DNA from: Parietaria judaica | Taxonomy: Eukaryota; Streptophyta; Magnoliopsida; Rosales; Urticaceae | NCBI GenBank assembly: GCA_954871525.1 | Contig: OX940868.1 | Location: 22,005,056-22,069,055, forward strand | Length of the DNA stretch: 64,000 bases | Direction of reading: 5' to 3' | Shown: positions 14,401 through 25,900 of the stretch, piece after piece | Layout: the number at the start of each line of letters is the position of its first letter | How positions within the stretch are numbered: position 1 is the first letter of the stretch | Notes under the pieces: generated by a model | Databases searched by the model: none | Seen by the model: the letters and a program-made list of their open reading frames with translations, nothing else | What the model was told of the DNA's origin: nothing | Translations under genes and position numbers: made by a program

Positions 14401-17400
14401 AGGCCTGTTTATCAGAACAATATCTCCGTCGCACAAAGGCCTGTACTTAGCAAGACTAATTTAAATGAGTAATACGTTCCAAACTAAGCAGAAATTTTGA
14501 AATAAAACAGTGAACATCATTTATCATTAATCTTATGCTAGGCTGCCGAGAATGAAAAAACAATCATAATAACACTAACTAATCCATATACATGAGATGA
14601 TGAGAATATAATCTAATTAGCTAAAATATAATAATAAATTACTACAGAATCCCTAACTTTCCATGTTTATACAGTTGTTATAGTCAAACAGTAAGTAAAC
14701 TTTCCCTTATATTAGGACATCAGTTGTTAAGTTTCTCTATTTAAACACAATTGACAATTATAATCATTAATTTTGATGAATCAGATTTTTTTTCTGTTTT
14801 TTTTTTTTTTCAATTATGAGAATAAGTTATTAATTTTGCGCTTTTGAAACACAATCGTAATCCTTAAATGATAAATAAAAATATTCAGCCAAAATCACAA
14901 CCTCTCAGAAAAAGTCTGACCTGTATATCGTATCCTCTCCCATAAGCAGCTCGCCAGTGAGCGGTACACTAACTAGTCTACGGTTCCTATGCACAAATAT
15001 CTTACCCTCCTTGATCCAACTCGCTTCGGATTTCTCCAAGTTGAATCGGTTTAATACCTCATAGATGAGCAGCCTTTCAGCAACATCACTGGGTATTCCA
15101 ATTTCACTAAGCTTGATATTCGGATCGCCAACAACAGTCATGCGAAAGCAGTGGTCGGTGCGTTTCGCCAGAACAACGTCTTTCATGTATCTTAAGCCAG
15201 AAGATTTTGAAGGACAATCGTTATTATTCTTTTCTCGGGGCATAAGCAAATCTCTGGCAGTTGATTGCTCAGAGTACAGCTGCATGCATGTGAGTATGCA
15301 GAAACATGGAAAGTTAATGATTATATGGTAAAGTGTTACAACGATTATACTTAATAAGATCTGTAAATAGCTAGCTAGTTTGTTTTCTTCTGTGTAGGAG
15401 TTAGTTGGATTTAATTCTTATATTTGTTTTCTTAGCAGTCAGTGTACAAGATGTATTCAGATACCAAAAGGGTATTAGGTATTAGCGGCACAAGTGCCGG
15501 CTCTCTTCTAAAAAGGAATGATAAGTACCCATTCTTTTTTTTTTTTGGCAGGACAAAGTTGCCAAACTCTAATAATAGCTTACCACAGGTACCAAAATCG
15601 CCGGTCAAAAGGTACATGTGGTGTTCAATGATTAAAGTTTGGCAACTTTGTCCGGCCAAAAAAAAAAAAGAATGGTTCTTATCTTTAGGAAGAGAATTGG
15701 TACTTGTGCCGCTGATATCCCAAAAAACTATGGAGAATTCAAAATTATCAGTAGAAGCATTGATGAAAGACTTGGTGATTCAAGAAAAAAGTTTACCTTG
15801 GATTTTTTTAGGCTTTCTAAGATACAAGAACCCAACTCATTCGCCGTCCCCCGGAAATTAACTAATTTTCTGCAGTTCCTTGTCCGCTCATCCTACAATC
15901 ATTACCAGCAAACGTGCAAACACGAATTAGTATATATTTTCTTCAAATTTTATCAGCGAAAACGTCGTTAAAGGATTCTTACAAAACATAAAATGCGCTC
16001 ATTGGAAAATCCACGAATAACTTCTTCGACACGATGACAATTTGGAGTTACAGGGAAACTATTCATGAAAACTGATTCCTTCTTCGGAACATACTTCTTC
16101 ATGAATTTGGGATCCAGATCCTTTAGGAAATAGTGAACCTAGAATCCCAATCTACATTGTCAGCTTCGATTATAATGCACAATTATCAAAGGAAGTAAAT
16201 TGAAAAGTCCTTGAGAGATCCATTACCAACCTGAGCATATGAAAGAACTCTTTTTGTTGGCTGCATCGGTATTTCTTCTAATTGAGGATCTTTCGGAATA
16301 AAATCCCAATAATCAGCTGGTAGTCCTCCCTTTTTCTTCGATTGAGCTGTGGTTTCAACTACCTCTACCGTGATCGCACTTTTCTTGAATATGTCATTTG
16401 ACGAGACTTTGAATTTCATTCTCGGGTAATCTCCCTGTGGATTCAGAGATACTGGCTAGTCAATTTTTTATTTTATTTTTGTTGACAATAAAGAAGTAGA
16501 ACAAAAAGTGCAATATAAACTTACATGACAGTAAAAGCAGTCTGCGGGTTCACAATGACCATTAGAAAGATTAAGAGCCTGGTAGTTTCAACAAGATATT
16601 ATCAGGAAAAATACGACCATTAAAACTGTAACAAAGATACTTATACAGCAATCAAAAATAAAATCAGGAAACAGAACGTTATGAAGGGTCTTAGGCATTA
16701 ACGTATCCGAAAATGAAAATGCTGGTAGTGGATTCAAGATCTCTAGGAGAATAATTTTTTACTCAAACTGATATAACTACAAAGCTAAAATACTTTCATG
16801 TTTGAAAGCTATAATTCTGATTAACTTGAATTCCCGATCAGCAACATTATTATCTATTACTCAAACAAGGAACGTGATACCTGACCTTTACTCGAGGATC
16901 TTGTCTTATAGTCTTACATGCCGGGCAAATCTTGTTAAGAATTGCTGCAACTTGCGGCAGATAATATGGATGTAGTATTGTGACCGGTAAATCGATATGA
17001 CCAAAATGACCTAGAAGAAATAAACGAATCTTTAATAAATTAAGCGTTACAATTGACAGATATGTAGAAATATAGAAAATAGCGCGACTATAGTAACAAG
17101 TCAACAATTATGAATCAATAAATTATTGTAGCTAGTTAATTAATATTCTTATATATGGAGTTAATTATTAGCTGCCAATTATGCTAAGATGTACTAAAAT
17201 TAATGATATATAGGATCATTATCGTAAAAACACGCACAAGGATGTCAAACTGAATTTTGAGTTTGATCCATACCTTCACAACTTCTTTTATCTTTGGCAC
17301 CACATGTGGAACAACTGGAAGAAGGATTGGGAAATCCCAAACTTGAACCGGTCACCTCACTCACTGACTGGATTGCTCCGGCAGATACATTTACCTGATA

Positions 17401-17905
17401 AACCGTGAAATTTAACTTTACATGAAAGAAATCAATATTTTTTTAGTTACAAACGCACTAATCAGTATATTATAGACTTAATACCAATATTAATATATGA
17501 TGCCTAAGTGGCTTCAAAGAGTACAAATTGCGTAGTTCAAACAAGAAAAATTGGTTGCTTGATGACAAACATAAAACCAAAGAAATTCTGCTTATATAAC
17601 TACACAAGATCTGTCATGCAAAACTCAAACCTAATGGATAATCTATAATTCAATACCTAGATCTGTCATGTCCTACAGCCTGTAATAATTGCAGATTTGC
17701 GTAATAGAGCATCTTAATTTATCCCATATAGAAACTAAACTTGAACTAAAACTAGAACGTATATTTGTTATCTTTCTGGTTTAGAAAATAAAACCCATGA
17801 AATGGTTCAAACGGTTCTTACAATGTCTTCCTCCGTCGCAACACTTAATGTAATGCCAGTCAAGCATCCAAGAGGAACCCGTTCGTCTTCACATTTGTTC
17901 TCCAT
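8399..17905 (-). CDS. NRPD1: DNA-directed RNA polymerase IV largest subunit (NRPD1)
   Basis: Catalytic subunit of plant nuclear Pol IV, which makes the RNAs turned into 24-nt siRNAs for RNA-directed DNA methylation. Nineteen coding exons join in frame: 17905-17822, 17394-17274, 17010-16886, 16578-16525, 16434-16231, 16138-15983, 15892-15797, 15279-14921, 14440-12859, 12324-12125, 12013-11947, 11866-11748, 11516-11368, 11188-10929, 10478-10305, 10213-10076, 9591-9329, 8880-8769, 8557-8399; about 1,473 residues (Arabidopsis NRPD1 about 1,450). The N-terminal Cys/His cluster includes CEGHFGHI. The metal-binding DFDGD falls at residues 448-452. The C-terminus is a DeCL-type domain (KIGVGPKCIKV, then VEDFSYHKC). 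There is no long repeat-rich tail, which argues for NRPD1 over NRPE1. Exon 10 could instead start at 12300, in frame, which aligns better in length with relatives. All splice junctions are GT/AG predictions. Confidence 0.96.
12979..13040 (-). repeat. Trinucleotide tract coding an Asp/Glu run in NRPD1
   Basis: A (CTC)n and (ATC)n microsatellite on the plus strand lies inside NRPD1 exon 9 and is read as a run of acidic residues, about 868-888. It sits just before the conserved GVLSACALSEAAYSALDQP segment. Arabidopsis NRPD1, as I recall it, has a much shorter and less acidic linker here. Confidence 0.85.
15478..15720. mobile_element. MITE in NRPD1 intron 7
   Basis: Two arms of roughly 100 bp face each other. 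The left starts GGTATTAGCGGCACAAGT; the right, read on the other strand, starts GGATATCAGCGGCACAAGT. Both then pass a T-rich run and GGACAAAGTTGCCAAACT. A fold-back of this size without coding capacity is a MITE. It lies between NRPD1 exons 7 and 8, so it would be spliced out. I could not find a clean target duplication, so the superfamily is left open. Confidence 0.8.
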
Positions 17906-17933
17906 GGGGCCACTTAGTTAGAAATTAAGCCAC

Positions 17934-19112
17934 CTAAGCAAGAAAAAAAAAATAGTGAGAACAGTGAGCAGATTCAACATATAAACAAAAAAACCCAGTA
18001 CACGTGGCAGACAGGAATATATCAAAATCGATATTTAAATGCTAAGAAAACACTTAAGTGGATCATAATATAACTGGTCAGATAATTCAGCTTCCTTGTA
18101 AGAACCTTAACTTCTCAACTATTGGCATGTATATATTCTAAACCTCTTTATCATAATAGCAAAGCAAACGTCACACGATGATAAGAACTCTTTAATCAGA
18201 CACTAACAGCCATGAAAGATGCAACATTTCACACAGTGAAAAAACAATGTTCTTACTAAGCCAAAACACCAATCGGAAACCCGGAAGACCGCAGATTTTC
18301 CAACCACATGGCAAAAAAAAAAACTTCTAATCTATATTTCTCGTAAACACGAGTAACCAACACATGCAGAAAAATAGAAAATCGTCAATACGAATTCACA
18401 AAAACGAGACGTTCAAATGCACAAACGACGCACTAACGCAACAAACCAGTAACAACTCCATTCAAAGCACATTCAAACAAACAGCCATATAAGCTAACAG
18501 TACGCAACACCCGGAACAGTAAGTTCATTTAGCCAAAACCATAAAGAACACAGATTTCCCAACCACATTGCGAAACGTAACACTCTTTAAACCTCCCTTA
18601 AACCCAACGATCAACCAGTACATGCAGAGAACGTAACAGCGAAAGCCTCAACGCGAATTCGCAAAAACGAGACGTTCAAAACATTAGCCGAAACAGTAAC
18701 AACTACTTAATCAAAGCATTCAAACTATCAGCAACACTTGAAACAGCAAATTCATTAAGCCAAAACCATAAAGAACACAGATTTCCCAACCACATTGCGA
18801 AAATACTCACTCTCTAAACCTCTCTTAAACCCAACGATCAACCAACACATGCAGAGAACGATACAGCGAAAAAGCCTCGCCGCGAATTCGCAAAAACGAA
18901 GCTTCAAATCGCCCGAACCTAAGCAATCTCCGTCGATTCCGAAACCGAAACGATCAAAAACCAAAATTAAACAGAACGAGAGCCAAACACCGCATCACTG
19001 ATCACGAGAAACGCGCACAGCAACAGCGAAAAGCCAGAGCAAACGCACCAAACGAAAAGATGAAGCAAGAAAAACGAATGCAAACGAAACGAAACGAAAC
19101 GAAAACGCTCAC
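17934..19112 (-). other. Predicted 5' UTR intron of NRPD1
   Basis: The acceptor (TGCTTAG, ending at 17934) precedes the leader of the first coding exon by 28 bases. A good donor (GAGAAA then GTGAGCG) lies at 19112. The intron contains a three-copy degenerate repeat. Its extent is inferred from splice signals only; transcript data could place the first exon elsewhere. Confidence 0.5.
18258..18910. repeat. Three degenerate repeat copies in the NRPD1 leader region
   Basis: Copies near 18258-18425, 18528-18680 and 18758-18910 share, in order, AGCCAAAACC, CAGATTTCCCAACCACAT, CATGCAGA, GAATTCGCAAAAACGA and TTCAAA. Copies two and three are similar along their length; copy one is more decayed. Confidence 0.75.
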
Positions 19113-19300
19113 TTTCTCCGCGGTTTCTTCACGGTTCGAGAACGGACTGTGCGTAACCTTCGCCGAACACGGAGAGATTCCTGCTCCGACGATCGGTCTC
19201 GTTGCTCCGGCGAGAGAGAGAGAGAGAGCACGGTGGAGAGAGAAAGTCGCCGGCGAAGGAGGAGAGGAAAACGACAAAAAAGCACTGAGAATCTGCTGAG
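19113..19300 (-). promoter_or_regulatory. Likely non-coding first exon and start region of NRPD1
   Basis: On the minus strand this is a GC-richer, CT-rich stretch with a (CT)n run and a good splice donor at its 3' end, typical of a plant 5' leader. The transcription start would lie near 19300, but no strong TATA box is evident. The 91-codon open frame across it is not conserved in any way I can recognise. Confidence 0.45.
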
Positions 19301-20100
19301 CTGAATGACGACTTATGCTTACGAGTTAAAAGGACTGACTGAGAAAGGAGGAAGACCGATTGCCGAGAAATACGAATTACTCTTTTGCCCTTCTTCGGGG
19401 TGCTATTTACGATCCTGCCCTTCAGTTACCTTTTATGTAAATAAATTTAATGTTGATGATTAATAATAATACTCGCTTCTCAAAATGTGTCCTAAAAGTT
19501 TAAAACTGCATTTTGCTTTTTTACTATAAACTGAAAATTGCCATTAATTACTATAATTTATTATTTGTGTTTTTTGTAATCATAAGGATTGATATTTATT
19601 TTTTTACAATAATTGGCACATAATTGTTAGTGGTTAGATTTGGACACAAGTGTTGAAATGGTAGATAAGAAAATTCTTATTGTATATTTAAATTATGAAA
19701 AAAAAATCGGTATTAGCCATTATTTACAATACAAATAAAAAAAAATCTAAAAAATCGGTATTAACTAATTTTTTGTTGTAAAGATAGATATGAAACAGAA
19801 TTCGAAAACATTATATATCTCTTTCTAAGTTTTTTTCTTTTGTTCAATTTTATTTGATCCCTCGGAACAAATTTTGCCGCCTATCACTTATGTAGTTGGG
19901 CTTGTAACATTGTTCGTTTTGGGTTTCGCTCCTTTGAAGATTCTCCGATCACTGTCCGGGAAGCTTTGTCTAATGAATTTGAATGATAGTCTTTGGACGC
20001 TCTTTCCTCGCCCGAGTCGCACCCGTTCGGGGGCTCGGAGAGGTTTTAATGAGACCCTTAAAAAAATAAAAACACAGAATTCAAATGTTAGATTGTGATA
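19301..20100. other. Upstream flank of NRPD1, no gene seen
   Basis: AT-rich DNA that should contain the NRPD1 promoter. A GC-richer patch at 19960-20045 has short open frames in both directions, but nothing recognisable as protein. Confidence 0.5.
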
Positions 20101-20420
20101 TTCTCGTAACAGTACTTCCAAGTCTGTATTAGAAAAATCTGGAATTTCGAATTTCAAGATATATCTAAATAACACGTTAGTAATTAGGATACTATGTTAT
20201 TCTCATTAACGGTAATTCCAAGTTTGTATTAAGAATATCTCGAGTTACGAATTTCAAGGTATATCTTTTTTTTTTTTTTGAAGACAGCATTGCTGCGTGT
20301 GGGGATCGAACCCACGACCTCCACTTTAGAGGTAGTGTGGAATTACCACTAGGCTATTCTAGCAACCACTTCAAGGTATATCTTAATAACACATTAGTTA
20401 GTAATTAGGATACTAAGTGT
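20101..20420. repeat. Tandem duplication (about 100 bp) split by a SINE
   Basis: The first copy (about 20101-20200) runs TTCTCGTAAC, CTTCCAAGT, TTTCAAGATATATCT, AATAACACGTTAG, TAATTAGGATACTA. The second (about 20201-20267 plus 20370-20420) has the same order with small changes, but a 102-bp SINE interrupts it right after the AAGGTATATCTT motif. Confidence 0.8.
20268..20369 (-). mobile_element. Small tRNA-derived SINE (102 bp)
   Basis: Read on the minus strand, it starts with a tRNA-like head: a Pol III A box (TAGCCTAGTGG) and a B box (GGTTCGATCCC) flanked by a perfect T-arm stem (GTGGG/CCCAC). A short body and a poly(A) tail of about a dozen bases follow. The 15-bp sequence TTCAAGGTATATCTT occurs exactly on both sides (20253-20267 and 20370-20384), a target duplication of the length typical for SINE/LINE-type insertion. 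The acceptor stem does not pair well, so it is not a working tRNA gene. Confidence 0.88.
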
Positions 20421-21849
20421 GGTAGGATAAGCATTTATTCTTCTCCCACTTAAATCTCAAAAGCGTTCGTTTATGTTTTCAATTTTTATTTTTTATAAGT
20501 AGAAAATAAATAGATAAAAAAAATGTGTTTGTTTAATCATTTTAATAAAATATTTTTATAATCACCTTTTTTATTTTCAAAATTTTACAAAAAAAAAAAA
20601 AACAACAACAAATATGCATTTTAAATTCTCATCTCTTTAAAGTGGGACTCACTATTTACTTTTCCTAATTTTTATGATCCCTCTTATCCTATTCATGCTG
20701 ATTATTATTTATTTTTTGTCGTTTTTAAAAGATATTAATATAATTATTTTAAAAAAAATATACAAACTCAAAATAAAAATAAAAAACTCAAAGGAAGCTC
20801 GAGAAAGGCTTAAACTTTTGAGTTAAGTTTGAGAAAGCTCGTTGAAGCTGTACAATACATAAAGGCATTTATTTTTCACTCAAAAGTGTACTTTATACTA
20901 ATTTAGCTGTTGTCCCTCACATATTTACAACTGTTTATTTTCAACTTTATATAGTAAAAGTAGCTATGTTATCCTCACTTTCATAAGTAGTTACTTAACT
21001 CAACTTTGAACATTCTACCAAATTACTTTGGTTTTTTTCTTTTTTCTTCTTCGAATTCTTACATTGATAAAACAAAATCTTGAAGAAAAACAATACATTT
21101 TGAAATCGATATGCATGAAGATAAATTGTTATCTTTAAGATTAAACCATTTCTAGTGGACCGAGAGTGATAACTAAAAATAGTCACATAAACTCATACAT
21201 TATTATTTATTATATTTAAAAGTATAAATGTAAATATATTATATTTTGAAAGAGTATAACTATAAATATTTTCTATGTATTTTTAAGTGTTATTGTCAAA
21301 TTACGGCAAGTTTTCTTGTCCATTTTAAAAATTTAGGTAATATAATAATTATAGTATAATCATCTATTTTATCTCTACATTTCACTTGCGAGTATGACAC
21401 TTAACCTCTTTCAAAATACTATTCCAATACTAGAAAACCTAAAGCTAATAATTATTATTAATTTGTTATATTATATTTTTAGGTCACTCTAATTTATAAA
21501 TATATTGTGGTCCTCTTCTCAATGTTAATAAAGCAATTTGGCAAACTTCTCTTGCTCTAGTTTTCACCCCAAGTCAAAAAAGTATAGATTGACCACTTTT
21601 TGGATTGATACTGTAAGATGAACTAATTAAGTATATGCTGTAATTATCTTTTCTGCAAAGGTTTTCCTAGATCAATAGACCATAGTTAATATCAGCTTTT
21701 TATCAGAGAATATTAATAATAATAAATATTGTAGATGATTTTTCGTAAATTAATTTTATCCTAAAAACGCTCGTCGGATGCTTATATCTCAAAATTGATA
21801 AGTCCAAAAAAATGTGCAACTAATTTTCATTATTAAAATAAAAATAAAG
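20421..21849. other. AT-rich intergenic DNA, no gene seen
   Basis: Only short AT-driven open frames occur. No repeat structure of note was found apart from runs of A or T. Confidence 0.6.
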
Positions 21850-22593
21850 TGATAAAACGCGTCGTCCTCTCGCCGTAACGGGATGTCAAAGACGTGTTGC
21901 GCGCCCTGTCCGTACACATCACGAGGCGCCGCATAAGGGTCTAAAATGACAATATTTTATTGCATCTAGGTCTCCGGACCCTCTTATAACTATTGGTTTG
22001 ATTTATTTAAATGTTAACTCAATAAAATTCTCGTTTTCTCTTCTTCTTATAGATATATGACTAACATCGGAATGTAGGAGCTAGCTAGAGCGGAAGCGCT
22101 AGAGGAACCAACTCCAACTCCCTAGAGGAAAGTCTGATCGTCGGCCGACTCCCGTCTCCACTCTGCTCGCCCAGGCAACCGCAGGTACGGATCCCCTAAC
22201 TCTCACTTTGAACTATGTAATTACATGATCCCACTGACTACAAGTGGGTACGTAGGCAATCTCGCTACACGTGACGAGGAGCGGCATCGTATACCAATAC
22301 CCTCGGCTCTCCTTGTCATCGAATACTTCAAGCTCGATCGCCGACCAACTCTACGGGGGTTCTAGTTCTCTTCGGTCATCAGCCTGTAACCCGAACCTAG
22401 TCCATTTCAGGCTCTGCGGCAACCATTACAGAGGACCCAGTTCGGGGCCAATGATTAATAGAGAGTCTGGTCCGTGAGCCTCCACAAATGAACAGTGGAA
22501 CAAGCCTCTAGCCCATAAAAGTCAACAAACGACGATAGAAGAATATCCAACTTGGTGTTGCTACAATATTTGACTCATTTTTCGGCACCACCA
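21850..22593 (+). mobile_element. Old, degraded LTR related to the array at 24.3-33.9 kb
   Basis: A GC-richer island that aligns by eye, at low identity, with the end of the 24325 LTR family. The shared order is a CCGAACCTAGTCCATTTCAGG-like stretch, then CCAACTTGG, then a TTTGA...CGGCA end. ACTACAAGTGGGTACGTAGG in the middle is also of a kind seen in plant LTRs. Boundaries are approximate; a degraded target duplication (ATAAA) may flank it. Confidence 0.5.
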
Positions 22594-22728
22594 ATAAATA
22601 TATATACTTACTTACATTAAATAATAACTCTACTATCTTTTTCGCGGAATCAAAACGTTGCTTTCTTTATACATCAAAGAATAGAATATATATAAAGAAA
22701 GCAAAAGTAATGGTTATAAAATACGATG

Positions 22729-22760
<32 letters not shown>

Positions 22761-24319
22761 TCTTTTGCTTTTAATTGTTGGATGTTTATTAGAAAATGTT
22801 ATGATCAAATATATGACCTTGACATGTCTCCCAACACTTTTTCTAATTTACCACACGTAAAATGGTATTGCATTTCAATATTTTATCGGTTAACTTGAAA
22901 AAAATTATGGGTACAAATAGTTTTTGCTTATTGACTTCAAAAATATATAATTTATCCGTTAATGTAATCTATCAAATATTGTAACTCGTAAAATTAAATA
23001 ATACTGATCATATAGAAATATGAAACTAGTTATATTATATTTTAATTTGCACTAAGCGAATATTGTATGGTTTAACGTAGTTGTTTGTTGAAGCTCCTCG
23101 AGCTTATAACCCAATAGAAAGCATGTTTTATTATTAACTATTATTATTATTATTATTGGTAATGAGTGAATTCCCTCGATACAGACAATTTTAAAGCTAA
23201 AAAAATGGACAAATATTATGATAATAGTTGGAGAGTCAAATTGAGGAGACAAAGGGTTTGTCTTGTGATCATTGTCCATAAAGTTCTATATACTTTTTTA
23301 ATTTATTTATTTTAGATATACATGTGATGTGAATGTGATACACGGGTTACGTTGCTTTTCACCATATCAATAAATAAATAAAATAAAAAACATGATTGTA
23401 CAATAGTCCAATAAAAAAAAAACTAAAAAAAATGAAATCATACTGGTACTTGTAAAACCGTGAAAGGAATAAAGTTGCAAAAGGTAATTCAAAGTTGTAA
23501 TAATGTATTAATGTGTAACAAAGAATACTGTATTATATTTTTTGCTTATAATCTAATGTGTTTCATATTCAAGAGAGGTGATATATGTCTGGATAAATTA
23601 ACAGTACGAGTCTAATTTTATATTATATAAATATTTTTTTATTAAATATTAATTTAAATCAGAATAAATAAAAATATTAGTCAATCGAGATTATTTCATT
23701 ATGAAATATTATTTTACTTATAAAGTATTAATTTATTGATATTCATATACACTTATTAAACTCTATCAAATCCAAGTATGATCACTAAAATTATGTTGAA
23801 AAATATTACAGTTAAATTAAAATTGAGATAGCATCGTGTTGGTCCAAATATCGAATACTTGAGTTGAACGCTCTATCTACCAGCGGAGCTACGGTAATAC
23901 GAGGGTTCGCATGTGCATACCCTCAATTCCAAAAAAAATCGATTAATTAACACTAGATAATCATGAGTTTTTGTTATAGTGGATTGTGCCAGCATTCTTC
24001 ATTTTCATTTTGATACTAAATAAAATAATTTGGTTCTTTTTTAGTGGTGCCATTTGGATGTTAGTTATTCACACACCAATTAAAATTGCATGCACATAAT
24101 AAATGATAACTTCAAGAAAAAAATATAATAATAATAAATGTAAATAGTTAAATTTATAGTTCTAATATTAGTAACTACAGAATCCAAATCAACGAAAAAT
24201 AGTAACAATATACGTACTATTGTTTGCTAACTATTGTTTTATATATTTTTTTAGTTTCTTACAATAATTCTCTCAATCGTACGGGTAGATTATTTATAAA
24301 TATTGAGATTTATAAATTA
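22594..24319. other. AT-rich intergenic DNA with a possible tRNA-like relic
   Basis: No gene is seen. A (TA)n run lies at 22734-22760. At 23845-23935, the minus strand has TAGCTCCGCTGGTAGA, like a tRNA A box and D arm, followed by TTCAACTC and TATTCGATA, which could be decayed tRNA or SINE sequence. Confidence 0.4.
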
Positions 24320-24636
24320 TCTTGTGTTGGGGATATTTTTGTAAAATAAATTAATAAAGAAAAATGATTTAATTAATCATTTCTTTATTAATTAAATCAT
24401 ATTAAACACCAATGTGCTCTCCCGAGGCCCGTTTTCGCAAAACAAAGTGTCCCGGTGTTCCTAAAAACATGAAAACACCCAAAAACGACATAAAATTTGT
24501 GAAGAACGGACACAGGAAACACTTCAAAAGCCTTTTTGTGAGCCCCACGCACACCCAGGAGCCACCAGGGGCCGCCACATGGCACTTCAGCTCCCCACTC
24601 GCCCCTCAGCTTCCTCCACGCGCGCCCATGAGATGA

Positions 24637-24656
24637 TGACGTCATCCCTGACGTCA
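24637..24656. promoter_or_regulatory. Paired TGACGTCA palindromes in LTR 1
   Basis: Two exact TGACGTCA octamers are separated by TCCC. This palindrome is a classic binding site of bZIP transcription factors. The pair recurs in LTR 2 (28697-28716) and LTR 3 (32753-32772), about 200 bp before the TATA box, so it is likely part of the promoter of the element. Confidence 0.7.
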
Positions 24657-24857
24657 TCTGCGCGTGCCAGCGAGTGGGTAGCGCGTGGACGGAACAGCGC
24701 GCACAAAACGTGCGCGTGTGGGCGCGTGGATAATCGGATCGGCGATCCGACGGTTGCGTTGGCTTCCTCTCGTCCGGGGCTTCAGCTTGCATATATAATT
24801 TGTTCTCGGGGACCTCTCAAAGAAATATTTATTTGCACCGGAGTCCTTGGATCCAGT

Positions 24858-24865
24858 TATAAATA
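24858..24865 (+). promoter_or_regulatory. TATA box of LTR 1
   Basis: TATAAATA followed by CAGGCTCAGTTTATTC. The same box stands at 28918-28925 in LTR 2 and 32973-32980 in LTR 3. It marks the U3/R border and fixes the plus orientation of the element. Confidence 0.7.
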
Positions 24866-25900
24866 CAGGCTCAGTTTATTCAAACGGTAACTCACTCAAA
24901 CTCAACGGAATTCACTCGAATTCTCTCGAGCTCTTCCCTACTCTCTATAAACTTGCCTCCCTCTCATATACTCCACTAATGTTGAGCGTCGGAGGTGAAT
25001 CGGGGGGTAGCCCCCCCCCCCCCCCCCCCCCGTTTCCTTTGACCTCGGGTATTCTTTTGCCAGGTCCGGAGACTGAGCGATATCGGAGGTCTCGGAGGGA
25101 TTCCTACACGGTCAAGGTCCTACTTGATAGGTCCTGTTCTACGCGGTGTCCGGTCTATCTCACAGTCCATTGCGCGTCTGTGCGGATAGCTCGGGGACAC
25201 GTATCAAGACCCACAATTCAGGTCGAGGGACTGGGCATGGGGAATCTCTCTAAATAGACCAACCAGAGGGGAACCCCTGGAAAAGATCCTGGGACGATTC
25301 GACAACCCCGCCAGACTACTCTTCTAGATCTGCGTGGAACCCGTTCTGTCTCCCAGCCCCATATCTTACATTGATATCGTGGCTTTGCGGACAGTCTATA
25401 GGGCCCAGACTAGAATCGACGTCACAGGCCGTGGAGTCAATCCCCCAGGATCCACTGGAACAAACTCACTCTCCCGTTCGTGTGGACCCCGATTCCTGCG
25501 AGATACCCAAACCTGTATCCCTGGCCTTGTCCATTCCAGGCTTTGAGGTAACAGGGGAAGAGTAATCCCCGGATCGCTGGACCTCGAACGGCTACGATAG
25601 GTTTCGATCCCAGTGCCAGAAACTCCGCTCGGAATCCGTATCGCTCATACGCCGAGAGAGAGCAAGAGAGAGGGAAAATCTGTCATCCTCGCAACAAGAC
25701 AAGCCAGAGGCCCATCCAAAGTCATCAGAAGCCCGCCACGTCATCAAACGACATTGGGCCAGGCCCAAAATCGTCAACTTGGGCCACAACAATGTTTGAT
25801 CCAAAAAACGGCATCAACATTTTGGCGCTAGAATGAGGGGTCCCACGAATTCAGTCCTCTGAATACCCCACCAGCAATCGATTTTCATCAAGTCAAGGAG

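Larger units (their letters stand above)
24325..25819 (+). repeat. LTR 1 (5' LTR) of the array, 1,495 bp
   Basis: It begins TGTTGGGGATATT and ends GGCATCAACA. An exact 14-bp inverted repeat (ATGATTTAATTAAT and its complement, 9-bp loop) follows the start. Two TGACGTCA octamers lie at 24637 and 24649, and a TATAAATA box at 24858. Compared with the other two LTRs it lacks about 17 bp after the GAACGGACAC motif. It carries a long poly(C) run at 25013-25030. Confidence 0.93.

Noticed and set aside
8399..17905. NRPE1 (Pol V) instead of NRPD1
   Set aside because: The long WG/GW-rich tail of NRPE1 is missing and the sequence follows NRPD1 along its length.
19002..19277. 91-codon minus-strand ORF upstream of NRPD1
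   Set aside because: It lies in a CT-rich leader, with a good splice donor inside it and no recognisable domain; read as 5' UTR.
20268..20369. Functional tRNA gene
   Set aside because: A and B boxes are present but the acceptor stem does not pair, and a poly(A) tail with target duplication marks a SINE.
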